Shown: in pieces, positions 1 to 6,736 of the stretch
Layout of the letters: each line of letters begins with the position of its first letter
Numbering within the stretch: position 1 is the stretch's first letter
Source: Chloroflexota bacterium
GTDB taxonomy: Bacteria; Chloroflexota; UBA11872; VXOZ01
Assembly (NCBI GenBank): GCA_009839775.1
Contig: VXOZ01000072.1
Coordinates: 1 to 11,387 of the forward strand
Reading direction: 5' to 3'
Length of the DNA: 11,387 bases
Translations under genes and position numbers: made by a program
The notes under the pieces: generated by a model
Databases searched by the model: none
What the model saw: only the letters and a program-made list of their open reading frames with translations
Told to the model about the DNA's origin: nothing

Positions 1-3
1 TAC

Positions 4-651
4 GTGGCCCCACTGCGACCTCCGATGAACTCAAGTGTTTTTCGCAACTATGTGTCTGCCTACGAAGATTCGGGCGGCGATCGGCTGGAGCTGTTTACGC
101 TCATGGCTGAGCGCTTTGCCTGCAGGAGCGCGCTCTATCCGGGCAGTTTCGACCACGTTACGCCGGCGTTTGTCTTCCCTGACACGTGCTTTGTGGACAT
201 GGATACGGAGGCGGCCCGCTTCTTTGCCGATCCGGGCGTGAAGGAACTCGTGGCGCTACGGAAAGTCTACGCGGAAGCGCCGCGCATCCGCTTTTATGAA
301 ACTGACTACGAGCGAGGCTTGCCGGAAGCTGAAGCGAGCTTTGATTTGCTGATTTCGCTGAATGCCGGGTTTGTCTCACAGCATTGCAGGCGGTACGTGA
401 AGATCGGGGGCATGCTCTTGGTCAATAACCTGCACGGTGACGCGAGCATGGCGCGTCTCGATTCGGACTACGCGCTCGTGGGCGCGATTAACCGCCGCGG
501 CGCGCGGTTCAGCTTAGTGGAAAAAGACCTCTCGACCTACTTTGTGCCGAAGCGGGATGTTGTGGTCACACGGGAATATCTGGCGCGCACCAGGCGAGGC
601 GTAGCGTTTACGCGCCGGGCCTTTGCCTACGTCTTTCGGCGAGTGCGCTAG
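4..651 (+). CDS. Conserved protein of unknown function, Rossmann/SAM-methyltransferase-like; 5' end unresolved
   Basis: Up to 215 residues; the frame is open to the left edge, so the true start may lie outside. GTG at 4 and ATG at 25 (residue 8) are possible starts, and neither has a good ribosome-binding site. The N-terminal half carries YPGSFDHVTP (45-54) and a strand ending in an acidic pair, FVDMD (63-67). The centre reads FDLLISLNAGFVSQ (113-126), then CRRYVKIGGMLLVNN (128-142) and HGDASMA. This strand-acid and GG-turn pattern resembles the later part of a class I SAM-methyltransferase fold, but no classic glycine-rich SAM loop is visible. The C-terminus is strongly basic (RTRRGVAFTRRAFAYVFRRVR region). 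I recall similar conserved hypothetical proteins with the YPGSF...HGDASMA pattern, but no proven function. It converges on the minus-strand gene ending at 783. Real gene: fairly sure; function: unknown. Confidence 0.75.
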   Translation: MAPLRPPMNSSVFRNYVSAYEDSGGDRLELFTLMAERFACRSALYPGSFDHVTPAFVFPDTCFVDMDTEAARFFADPGVKELVALRKVYAEAPRIRFYETDYERGLPEAEASFDLLISLNAGFVSQHCRRYVKIGGMLLVNNLHGDASMARLDSDYALVGAINRRGARFSLVEKDLSTYFVPKRDVVVTREYLARTRRGVAFTRRAFAYVFRRVR

Positions 652-713
652 CGCGACGCAATAAGGGGACGGCTCCTACCCGAAAAGAGAACACAGTCAA
701 AGTCGTAGGCTTA

Positions 714-731
714 CAAGAGGGTTGTCTCTTG
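714..731. other. Small hairpin between convergent genes
   Basis: CAAGAG (714-719) and CTCTTG (726-731) form a perfect 6 bp stem with a 6-nt loop, between the converging genes that end at 651 and 783. No T-run follows on either strand, so it is only a weak terminator candidate. The rest of 652-782 shows nothing recognisable. Confidence 0.3.
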
Positions 732-782
732 GAGGCTGGATTGTCTCGCGTTCAGTCCTGGCTGGGGAAAAGGGTGGGGTGT

Positions 783-1163
783 CTACTCCGGGGCAACGAG
801 CGCCATTAGTCTGTCAACCAGCACCGTGACTTTCTGAATGCCGCTTTGCACGGCGTCGTCTGTCTGCCAGCCTTCATAGAAGTTCTGGTGGAGGGAGTTC
901 GCTACGTGAAAGAGAACATGTAATTCAGCATCGCCGGTTTCCCGTGATACTCTCTTCACGTTTTCAAAGAGACGCGCGTGCGTACTATGCCCCCAGCCTC
1001 TTTGCTCGGCAGTGGCTTTCACGGCTTGCGCTGCCGCGCCCCAGGCCTTTTCCGAGGCTTGCCGCATGTCGCCCTTATCAAATTCCTCTTGCGCTTGCGC
1101 GAGGAAGCGGCGGCTTGTTCGAATGTACTTCTCCGCGGACGTGTCTCGCCCAGTGACCGCCAC
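783..1163 (-). CDS. HEPN-type small protein, PaREP1-like
   Basis: 126 residues and mostly helical. The order AEKYIRTSRRFLAQAQEEFDKGD (10-32), QASEKAWGAAAQAVKA (35-50), GHSTHARLFENV (58-69) and LHQNFYEGW (91-99) matches the PaREP1/HEPN helical-bundle pattern: a helical hairpin with EKxWGA, then LHxNFYE. Proteins of this kind are often RNase-like toxins or nucleotide-binding partners. The canonical HEPN RNase motif R-x4-6-H is not clearly present, because the nearest R74...H82 spacing is longer. GTG was chosen as start: GGAGG lies 5 nt upstream, preceded by an extended -10 promoter. No nucleotidyltransferase or antitoxin gene is adjacent; the neighbours are the unknown protein (convergent) and the NHL gene (same strand, upstream). 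A stand-alone HEPN protein is inferred; a toxin role is not shown. Confidence 0.82.
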   Translation of the reverse strand: MAVTGRDTSAEKYIRTSRRFLAQAQEEFDKGDMRQASEKAWGAAAQAVKATAEQRGWGHSTHARLFENVKRVSRETGDAELHVLFHVANSLHQNFYEGWQTDDAVQSGIQKVTVLVDRLMALVAPE

Positions 1164-1198
1164 AGGAACCTCCGAGTTTTCTCCTTATAGACCCTCTG

Positions 1199-1207
1199 AT
1201 TATACCA
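1199..1207 (-). promoter_or_regulatory. Extended -10 promoter of the HEPN-like gene
   Basis: On the minus strand the sequence reads TGGTATAAT, a perfect TGn extended -10. No good -35 stands at 17 bp, which extended -10 promoters can tolerate. Transcription would start near 1192, giving a leader of about 28 nt that contains the GGAGG site just before the GTG at 1163. Eight fixed consensus bases in a GC-rich window make chance occurrence unlikely. Confidence 0.68.
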
Positions 1208-1215
1208 AATACCAG

Positions 1216-1229
1216 TGGAAATGGTTCCA
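1216..1229. promoter_or_regulatory. Possible operator over the -35 region of the HEPN-like gene
   Basis: TGGAA-ATGG-TTCCA is a perfect inverted repeat with 5 bp arms. It lies 11 bp upstream of the -10 hexamer, where the -35 element should be. Five-base arms alone occur by chance, so the position is the only argument for regulator binding. Confidence 0.3.
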
Positions 1230-1327
1230 ATCTCAATAATTATTCTATGAGGGTGAATTTCTGAGGTGAAAAAGCCCGTGTACGAGGGAACAGCCAATTA
1301 GCAAGCAGACAACCGACAGGGCACGGC

Positions 1328-2524
1328 TCACAGAAAGAGATTCGGCGTGGGTTCGGTGTCCGCGCTGGACCAGACCTTGCGGATGCGGTGGTTATAGGAA
1401 TCGGCGATGTAGAGATTGCCGGCAATGTCCACCGCCACGCTCAACGGATAGTGGAGCGCGGCGAAACCGGCCCCCCAGCCGTCTCCGCTAAAGCCGAACC
1501 GCTCGCTGCCAGCGACCGTGGCGATACTGCCGTCGGGCGCGACTTTACGCACGCGGTGGTTGAACGTATCGGCGATATAGAGGTTGCCTTGGGCATCCAC
1601 GGCAATGCCGTACGGCGCGCGCAGGGTTGCCTGGGTGGCCTCGCCGCGATCGCCGTTGAAACCGGAACTCCCCGTGCCTGCGACCGTCGTAATGACGCCA
1701 TCCACGTCTACCTTGCGGATGCGGCGATTTTCCCTATCGACGATGTAAAGCGTGCCGTCAGAGGAGACGGCCACATCGCGGGGGCTGTTCAGGCGGGCCA
1801 GCGCCGCCGGCCCGCCGTCACCGTTGTAGCCAGCCGCGCCCGTGCCCGCCACCGTCGTGATCGTGCCGTCTGCTGCCAGCTTGCGCACACGGTGGTTGCG
1901 CGTGTCAGCAATGTAGAGCGTACCGTCCTCGGTCACAGTGACACCGGTGGGATAGGAGAGCATGGCCGCGGTGCCGGGGCCGCCATCGCCGCCAAAGCCG
2001 GACTCGCCGGTACCGGCAACCGTGCTGATGATCCCATCGGGCATGATCTTGCGAATGCGATGATTGTACGTGTCGGCAATGTAGAGAACGCCGGAGCCGT
2101 CCACCGCTACCCCTAACGGCGAGCGCAAGCGGGCGTCGCTGGCTTGCGCCCCGTCGCCGTCAAAGCCGGCCTGTCCGGTGCCAGCAAACGCGGTGATGAC
2201 ACCGTCAGGGGTTATTCTCCGCACGCGGTGATTGAATGCATCAGCAACATACACGTTGCCAGCAGCGTCAATAGCGATGCTCGCCGGTGTATTGAGCGTA
2301 GCTTGCGTGGCGGGGCCGCCGTCGCCGCTGCCGCTCGCAATGCCGTTGCCCGCGATGGTGGTGATGATGCTCTGGCGAGTGATTTCAGATGCGCTCTGAA
2401 TCTGCGTGACAGCAGCCGCGTGGATTACGGGCAGACCAAGGACAAGCAGCGCAAGCGCAAAGCAGAAGAGTACAACAAGCCCGCGCAGTGATAGCGGTAG
2501 AGTGCTTTGGGTTTGACGAAACAT
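1328..2524 (-). CDS. Exported NHL-repeat six-bladed beta-propeller protein
   Basis: 398 residues. A signal peptide or N-terminal anchor is visible: basic start, hydrophobic core at about 15-33, and a likely cleavage near IHA-AA (35-38). Six NHL repeats begin at P80, P136, P192, P248, P304 and P360, exactly 56 residues apart. The consensus is P-x-GVAVD-x2-G-x-LYIAD-x2-NHRIRK-x3-DG-x-ITTVAGTG. A half-blade at 53-79 (IITTIAGNG to the GDGGPAT segment) supplies the strands missing after the last repeat, so the ring can close as a six-bladed propeller. NHL propellers bind proteins, RNA or ligands, or carry lyase activity; no catalytic domain is fused here. The protein is probably periplasmic or extracellular. 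The ATG at 2524 has only a weak ribosome-binding site (GAAAG). It is divergent from the VWA/TolB lipoprotein 117 bp away. Confidence 0.93.
   Translation of the reverse strand: MFRQTQSTLPLSLRGLVVLFCFALALLVLGLPVIHAAAVTQIQSASEITRQSIITTIAGNGIASGSGDGGPATQATLNTPASIAIDAAGNVYVADAFNHRVRRITPDGVITAFAGTGQAGFDGDGAQASDARLRSPLGVAVDGSGVLYIADTYNHRIRKIMPDGIISTVAGTGESGFGGDGGPGTAAMLSYPTGVTVTEDGTLYIADTRNHRVRKLAADGTITTVAGTGAAGYNGDGGPAALARLNSPRDVAVSSDGTLYIVDRENRRIRKVDVDGVITTVAGTGSSGFNGDRGEATQATLRAPYGIAVDAQGNLYIADTFNHRVRKVAPDGSIATVAGSERFGFSGDGWGAGFAALHYPLSVAVDIAGNLYIADSYNHRIRKVWSSADTEPTPNLFL
1379..2287 (-). repeat. Six tandem 168 bp units encoding NHL blades
   Basis: The six NHL blades are encoded by uniform 56-codon units, the last one truncated after RIRKV. 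The exact period without any indel suggests duplication within the gene, followed by divergence. The periodicity also produces a long antisense open frame that is not a gene. Confidence 0.85.
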
Positions 2525-2641
2525 GAACTTTCGGCAAATACTGTGTTCAGGGTTTTCACGATTCGTTGGCTACGCTGTCTCATTATACGCCATGAGATTC
2601 AGGCGGCGCGGATTGGTATTCTCGCGGGGTGGTAGCTACTC
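2525..2641. promoter_or_regulatory. Divergent promoter region between two propeller genes
   Basis: This 117 bp spacer separates the start codons of the NHL gene (minus) and the VWA/TolB lipoprotein gene (plus), so it should hold both promoters. I see AT-rich patches (CATTATAC at 2581-2588 and TATTTG on the minus strand) but no pair of -35/-10 boxes at proper spacing. The lipoprotein start has a loose GGGTGG about 9 nt upstream. Confidence 0.4.
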
Positions 2642-5074
2642 ATGACAAAGCGTTGCGTCGTCGCCGTATTGCTGGGCTGTCTGTGCCTGGCTTTGGCGGC
2701 GTGTGGGGAGGAAGAGCCGGATACGCCCGTTGCCGTCAAAGCAACGGTAACCGCCCCGTCCCCGGAGCCTACTCAAGCAGTTACGCCAACGCCGACGGTC
2801 GAACCGACCGCACTGCCAGCTACCCCGGAAACTGCACCGACTGCCGTTCCGTCGCCAAGCCCGGCCCCAACCGAGGTGCCATCTCCAACACCATTGCCGA
2901 CAACCACACCGGGCCCACAACCGACGTCGGTCGTTACGCCCACACCTGCGGCAACGCCCGTCCCATCTGAAGTCACGGCGCTGAACTTCACCGGCGTGCG
3001 CGTACTGCTCAGTGAACCCAGCCAAGTGCAGGCGACGTTCTCGCTCCGCGACCAAGACGGCAGTCCCGTCATCTTGCCGGGGAGCGACGTGCAGCGCGCC
3101 ACACGCATCTTCGAACGCGGCGATGGCGAGGAGGAATGGGAAGAGCTTGACTATACCGAGACCAACTTCTTCGTGCACTCTGCCGAGCGTTTTGCGCTGG
3201 AAGTGGTGTTTATCCTTGACTTCACCCGCAGCATGACCACGTGGCAATTGCCGGACGGCACTGCCGGCAGCACACTCATGCGCCACGCGCTTGAGCGTGC
3301 CCTCGACCGCCTGGCGGAGGCCCATCGCGTGGGCGTGGTGGCGTTCCACGACCGGAACGCGGAACCCGTCATCTTGGCTTTTCCCACGACGGATCGGGAC
3401 TTCATCAGGACGGAGGTCGCGCAGTTTGCGGAATCCGGCTTCGACTCCGGTTCCAGCCGCCTCTGGGATGCAGTTGCGCGCGGTCTTGACCTGTTTTCGG
3501 TAGAGGAAGGACTACCCGTTGACGTGACGCGCGCTCTCGTCTTTCTCTCGGACGGCAGGGATACCAGCAGCGTGCAAACGCGGGATGACGTTGTGCAACT
3601 GGCGCAAGAAAGAGGCGTCCAGCTCTACCCGCTGGGGCTGGGGGAAGTCTATCAAGAGTCGGACTTACGCACCTTGGCAACGGCCACGAACGGCGCCTAC
3701 TACGCGGTAGCCGAACTGGCGGAACTTGAGGCGCAATTCACTGCGCTCGTCAACGACTTTGCCGGTCAGTACAAGCTCAGCTACACGACGCTCCGGCGCA
3801 GCGGCGCCTACGCGGTGCGGATAGAGACCACGCTGGGCGACGTTACCGGCGTCTTTACGAGCGCGGCGCTGCCGTTCGGCGAAATCTACAGTCCGGATAC
3901 GCAGGGACGTATTGCCGTGGACCCGCCCACGGTGGACCTAGAAGAGCAGACCGCCACCACCTTCGTGCGCGCGCTCCACGTGCCGCGCAACATCCAGCAC
4001 TTCCGCTTTACGCTGCCCATCGACCTGCCCACCACGGTCTCGCTTGTCTCAGCGGATGAAGGTGGATTGCTGGACGGTTGGGAGCTCTCAGAGCCGGATA
4101 GTGTGGGCTATTGGTCGGCTACCGGGCCGGCGCCGCTGCCGTTCGGCAACTTCGGGCTGCTCTTCAAAGTAGTCGTGTCGGACGTGACCGCCGAGGACAT
4201 CGCCATACCCATCGTCTTCGACAACAGCGGCTATACCGGTAATAAGCAGTTCCTTGTCGTGTCCGGCGCTGCAGAGGAAAAGCTGGCGCAGATCGCCTTC
4301 GCGAGCCTACGTGATGAAAACTGGGAAATCTACGTGATGAACGCGGATGGCAGCGGCCAGAAGCGCCTGACCGATGATCCGGCCAACGACGTTGCGCCTC
4401 ATTGGTCGCCCGATGCGCGCCGAATCGCCTTTGCGAGCAACCGCGCCGGGAACTTCGACATCTACGTAATGAATGCCGACGGCAGTGAGGTCGCGCAACT
4501 GACGGACGATCCCGGTGACGACTTCGCGCCCCGCTGGTCTCCCGACGGCCGCAAGCTGGCGTTCTACAGCGAGCGGGAGAACAACGTCGATGTCTACGTG
4601 ATGAACGCCGACGGCAGCGGACAGACGAGACTCACGTTTGACCGCGGACGCGAACTCGCGCCGACCTGGTCGCCCGATGGAGTCAAGATCGCGTACACGA
4701 GCGACCGCGAGCGGAATTTCGACATCTATGTCATGAATGCCGATGGCAGCGGGCATACCAAGCTTACGAGCGACCGGGCCGCGGATACGGCGCCGGCATG
4801 GTCGCCCGACGGGCACAAACTCGTGTTCACCAGTAAGCGTGATGGCAACTGGGAAATTTACATAATCAACGCCGACGGTACCGGCTTGACCCGGCTGACG
4901 ACTCACCCGGCTGACGATTTCGCCCCCGCATGGTCGGCAGACGGGAACACTCTGGCCTTCTACAGCATCCGCAACCTGAACTACGAGATCTACGTGATGA
5001 ACGTCGCAAACGGCAACGTGACACGGCTCACCGACCACCCGGCGCTTGACGCCGATCCAGCCTGGTCGCCGTAG
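2642..5074 (+). CDS. Lipoprotein with VWA domain and C-terminal TolB-type beta-propeller
   Basis: 810 residues. A lipobox LAAC places the lipidated cysteine at C21, after a hydrophobic signal; the ATG start fits this exactly. Residues 26-108 are a Thr/Pro/Ala stalk. A von Willebrand A domain spans about 187-370: strand ALEVVFILD, MIDAS D193-F-T195-R-S197, a SSRLWDAV helix start (271-278) and FLSDGRD (301-307). The first MIDAS serine is threonine and the usual metal-binding threonine near 271 is serine, both conservative changes. Residues 420-545 are beta-rich and faintly cohesin-like. Six TolB/WD40-like repeats start at 551, 595, 639, 683, 727 and 771, exactly 44 residues apart, with core IAF-x-S-x-R-x2-N-x-EIYVMNADGSG and APxWSPDG. 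The final WSP ends the protein, so the propeller is complete. It is probably a surface protein that binds protein or polysaccharide; its ligand is unknown. Confidence 0.93.
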   Translation: MTKRCVVAVLLGCLCLALAACGEEEPDTPVAVKATVTAPSPEPTQAVTPTPTVEPTALPATPETAPTAVPSPSPAPTEVPSPTPLPTTTPGPQPTSVVTPTPAATPVPSEVTALNFTGVRVLLSEPSQVQATFSLRDQDGSPVILPGSDVQRATRIFERGDGEEEWEELDYTETNFFVHSAERFALEVVFILDFTRSMTTWQLPDGTAGSTLMRHALERALDRLAEAHRVGVVAFHDRNAEPVILAFPTTDRDFIRTEVAQFAESGFDSGSSRLWDAVARGLDLFSVEEGLPVDVTRALVFLSDGRDTSSVQTRDDVVQLAQERGVQLYPLGLGEVYQESDLRTLATATNGAYYAVAELAELEAQFTALVNDFAGQYKLSYTTLRRSGAYAVRIETTLGDVTGVFTSAALPFGEIYSPDTQGRIAVDPPTVDLEEQTATTFVRALHVPRNIQHFRFTLPIDLPTTVSLVSADEGGLLDGWELSEPDSVGYWSATGPAPLPFGNFGLLFKVVVSDVTAEDIAIPIVFDNSGYTGNKQFLVVSGAAEEKLAQIAFASLRDENWEIYVMNADGSGQKRLTDDPANDVAPHWSPDARRIAFASNRAGNFDIYVMNADGSEVAQLTDDPGDDFAPRWSPDGRKLAFYSERENNVDVYVMNADGSGQTRLTFDRGRELAPTWSPDGVKIAYTSDRERNFDIYVMNADGSGHTKLTSDRAADTAPAWSPDGHKLVFTSKRDGNWEIYIINADGTGLTRLTTHPADDFAPAWSADGNTLAFYSIRNLNYEIYVMNVANGNVTRLTDHPALDADPAWSP
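4292..5071 (+). repeat. Six tandem 132 bp units encoding TolB-type blades
   Basis: The C-terminal propeller is built from six 44-codon units without indels, ending at the stop codon. As with the NHL gene, this regularity yields a long antisense open frame (4307-5227, minus) with no independent support. Confidence 0.85.
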
Positions 5075-5107
5075 CAGGTGTACACAAAGGGCTGACGAAA
5101 TCCTCTT

Positions 5108-5140
5108 CCGTTCGTGCTGAGCTTGTCGAAGCATGAACGG
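5108..5140. repeat. Palindromic dispersed repeat (REP-like)
   Basis: A 33 bp imperfect palindrome with outer arms CCGTTCGTGCT and AGCATGAACGG (one G/T wobble) and an inner GCTT/AAGC stem. I recognise this as a short intergenic repeat seen in many unrelated bacterial genomes. It lies 34 bp after the lipoprotein stop codon and could end its transcript, but has no T-run. Confidence 0.65.
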
Positions 5141-5269
5141 TGAGGCATCGTGTGCCCGATGGTGGTGTCCTTTGTTTCTCGCTTCTGTTTGACGGTACTC
5201 ACGAAGTCGGGAAACTACCCTTCTCACTTCGTTTCGTGATACCGTATATTGCGGTTAAATTGCTTCTTG

Positions 5270-5295
5270 GGAAGACCCAATCTTCCTTTGGAAGA
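5270..5295 (+). other. Two mutually exclusive hairpins
   Basis: GGAAGA at 5270-5275 and again at 5290-5295 can each pair with the single TCTTCC at 5281-5286, giving 6 bp stems with a 5-nt or a TTT loop. The two GGAAGACC copies are direct repeats 20 bp apart. The geometry resembles a switch, but no terminator T-run or known riboswitch follows. Confidence 0.3.
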
Positions 5296-5332
5296 CCTCT
5301 GAAATACCGAAGGCGCGTGAGCAACGAATCGA

Positions 5333-5394
5333 CACCGAAGGTCCGAAAGTCCCCTCTCCCAGAGGGAGAGGGCTAGGGTGAGGGTTCTTCGGTG
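5333..5394. repeat. Nested-hairpin dispersed repeat
   Basis: The core is CCCTCTCCC-AGA-GGGAGAGGG (5352-5372), a perfect 9 bp stem, followed by CTAGGGTGAGGG. Outer arms CACCGAAG (5333-5340) and CTTCGGTG (5387-5394) pair perfectly around it. The core is a repeat commonly met in bacterial spacers; its accidental translation gives peptides such as PHPSPLPLGEG. Confidence 0.65.
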
Positions 5395-5411
5395 CGCACT
5401 CGCCAGTGCAG

Positions 5412-5423
5412 TCGGGTACCCGA
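5412..5423. promoter_or_regulatory. 12 bp perfect palindrome upstream of the aminotransferase gene
   Basis: TCGGGTACCCGA is its own reverse complement and lies 64 bp before the ATG at 5488, a reasonable operator position. About three such palindromes are expected by chance in a window this long, so the call rests on position only. Confidence 0.2.
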
Positions 5424-5470
5424 AGGTATGAAAGGGTTTTCTTTAGGGACATGCTGAGCACAAGCATACT

Positions 5471-5480
5471 AGGAAGAGGA
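5471..5480 (+). promoter_or_regulatory. Ribosome-binding site of the DapL-like gene
   Basis: The purine run AGGAAGAGGA ends 7 nt before the ATG at 5488 and fixes that start. A small hairpin ATGCT-N7-AGCAT (5451-5467) lies directly upstream. Confidence 0.7.
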
Positions 5481-5487
5481 AACACAC

Positions 5488-6651
5488 ATGCGTTTTGCGA
5501 ATCGGATAGCCAAATTGCCACCGTATTTGTTTGCCGAGGTGGACCGGCGCATTGCCGCCAAGCGGCAAGAGGGCGTGGACGTTATTTCTCTGGGTATTGG
5601 CGACCCGGACCTGCCCACGCCGCAGCACGTGATCGACGCGCTCGCCGCTGCCGCGGCCAAGCCGTACACCCACCAGTACCCGGAATACGAGGGCTTGCCG
5701 GCGTTTCGCGAGGCGGTGGCGGACTGGTACGGCCAGCGGTTCGGGGTGAAACTCGACCCGGAGACCCAGGTGGTATCGCTCATCGGTTCCAAGGAGGGCA
5801 TTGCCCACTTTCCCGTGGCGGTGGTCGATCCCGGCGACGTGGTGCTGGCGACCGACCCGGGCTATCCGGTCTACCACACCGGCACGCTCTTCTCCGACGG
5901 CGAAACCTACTGCGTGCCACTGCGTGAGGAAAACGCCTTTCTGCCCGACCTCGGCGCAATTCCCAATGACGTGATCAAGCGCGCCAAGCTGCTTTGGATT
6001 TGCTATCCGAACAATCCCACGGCAGCGGTGGCGCCGCGTTCGTTCTTTGAGGAGTGCGTGGCGTTTGGCAAGGAGCATGACCTCATTATCGCCCATGACG
6101 CGGCCTACACCGAGGTCTGCTTCGACGGCTACCAGCCGCTGAGCTTCCTGGAAGTGGACGGCGCCATGGACGTGGGTATCGAGTTCCACTCGCTCTCCAA
6201 GACCTACAACATGACCGGCTGGCGCATCGGCATGGCGGTGGGCAATACCGACATCATCGAGGCGCTGGGCCGCGTGAAGACGAACATTGATTCCGGCATC
6301 TTTCGGGCGGTGCAAGAGGCGGGCGTGGTGGCCCTGAACGAAACGCCGCAGTCGTGGATCGATGAGCGCAACGCCATCTACCAGGAACGCCGCGACCTCA
6401 TCTTGGATGCCTTGGAGGGCATGGGACTGAACGCACAGAAACCCAAAGCAAGTCTCTACGTGTGGTCGCCCACGCCCAAGGGCATCTCCGCCATCGACTT
6501 CTCCGTGCGGCTGCTCGACGAGGCCGGTCTGGTCATCACCCCCGGTGTCGGCTTTGGCGCGGCGGGCGAAGGCTACTTCCGCATCTCGCTGGCCTGTCCG
6601 ACCGATCGCCTGAAGGAGGCGATGGAACGGCTGGCGGCGGTGAAGGTATGA
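5488..6651 (+). CDS. dapL: LL-diaminopimelate aminotransferase-like PLP enzyme
   Basis: 387 residues, a full-length fold-type I aminotransferase. The order of motifs fits the DapL group: SLGIGDPDLPTP (34-45), YPEYEGLPAFREAVADWY (64-81), GSKEGIAHFP (100-109), DPGYPVYHTGT (123-133), CYPNNPTAAV (172-181), HDAAYTEVCFDG (203-214), SLSKTYNMTGWRIG (235-248) and KTNIDSGIFRAVQEAG (264-279). K238 is the expected PLP Schiff-base lysine, D204 and Y207 contact the cofactor, and R366 in YFRIS binds substrate carboxylate. DapL transfers an amino group from glutamate to tetrahydrodipicolinate in lysine and peptidoglycan precursor synthesis. Related aminotransferases of other specificity share these motifs, so the exact substrate is inferred. 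The strong AGGAAGAGGA site fixes the start. It is followed on the same strand, 85 bp later, by an Ldh_2 gene. No other lysine genes are nearby. Confidence 0.9.
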   Translation: MRFANRIAKLPPYLFAEVDRRIAAKRQEGVDVISLGIGDPDLPTPQHVIDALAAAAAKPYTHQYPEYEGLPAFREAVADWYGQRFGVKLDPETQVVSLIGSKEGIAHFPVAVVDPGDVVLATDPGYPVYHTGTLFSDGETYCVPLREENAFLPDLGAIPNDVIKRAKLLWICYPNNPTAAVAPRSFFEECVAFGKEHDLIIAHDAAYTEVCFDGYQPLSFLEVDGAMDVGIEFHSLSKTYNMTGWRIGMAVGNTDIIEALGRVKTNIDSGIFRAVQEAGVVALNETPQSWIDERNAIYQERRDLILDALEGMGLNAQKPKASLYVWSPTPKGISAIDFSVRLLDEAGLVITPGVGFGAAGEGYFRISLACPTDRLKEAMERLAAVKV

Positions 6652-6682
6652 GTGAAGCTGGCCCGGTAGGTTGCGCCAAGAG

Positions 6683-6701
6683 GCGGGGGACAAGCCCCCG
6701 C
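6683..6701. repeat. GC-rich hairpin repeat between aminotransferase and dehydrogenase genes
   Basis: GCGGGGG (6683-6689) and CCCCCGC (6695-6701) form a perfect 7 bp stem around ACAAG. The same short motif ending in GCGCTAC is familiar from spacers of many environmental genomes. It could slow transcription between the two genes, but there is no T-run. Confidence 0.55.
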
Positions 6702-6736
6702 GCTACTCTCAACACAGATAGTGCGAGGAGCGCTTC

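Larger units (their letters stand above)
5075..5487. other. 413 bp intergenic region rich in inverted repeats
   Basis: The spacer between the VWA/TolB lipoprotein gene and the aminotransferase gene holds no credible gene. It contains a palindromic repeat (5108-5140), a pair of competing hairpins (5270-5295), a nested hairpin element (5333-5394), small hairpins at 5396-5409 and 5451-5467, and a 12 bp perfect palindrome (5412-5423). The promoter of the downstream gene must lie here, but no clear -35/-10 pair is visible. Confidence 0.7.

Noticed and set aside
1388..2116. 242-codon plus-strand open frame
   Set aside because: It is antisense to the NHL repeats, with the same 168 bp period and no start signal.
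4307..5227. 306-codon minus-strand open frame with repeats
   Set aside because: It is the mirror of the TolB repeat units; the periodic DNA keeps the opposite frame open.
5443..6693. 416-codon minus-strand open frame
   Set aside because: It is antisense to the DapL-like gene, whose full set of aminotransferase motifs leaves no doubt; the antisense product has no recognisable motif.
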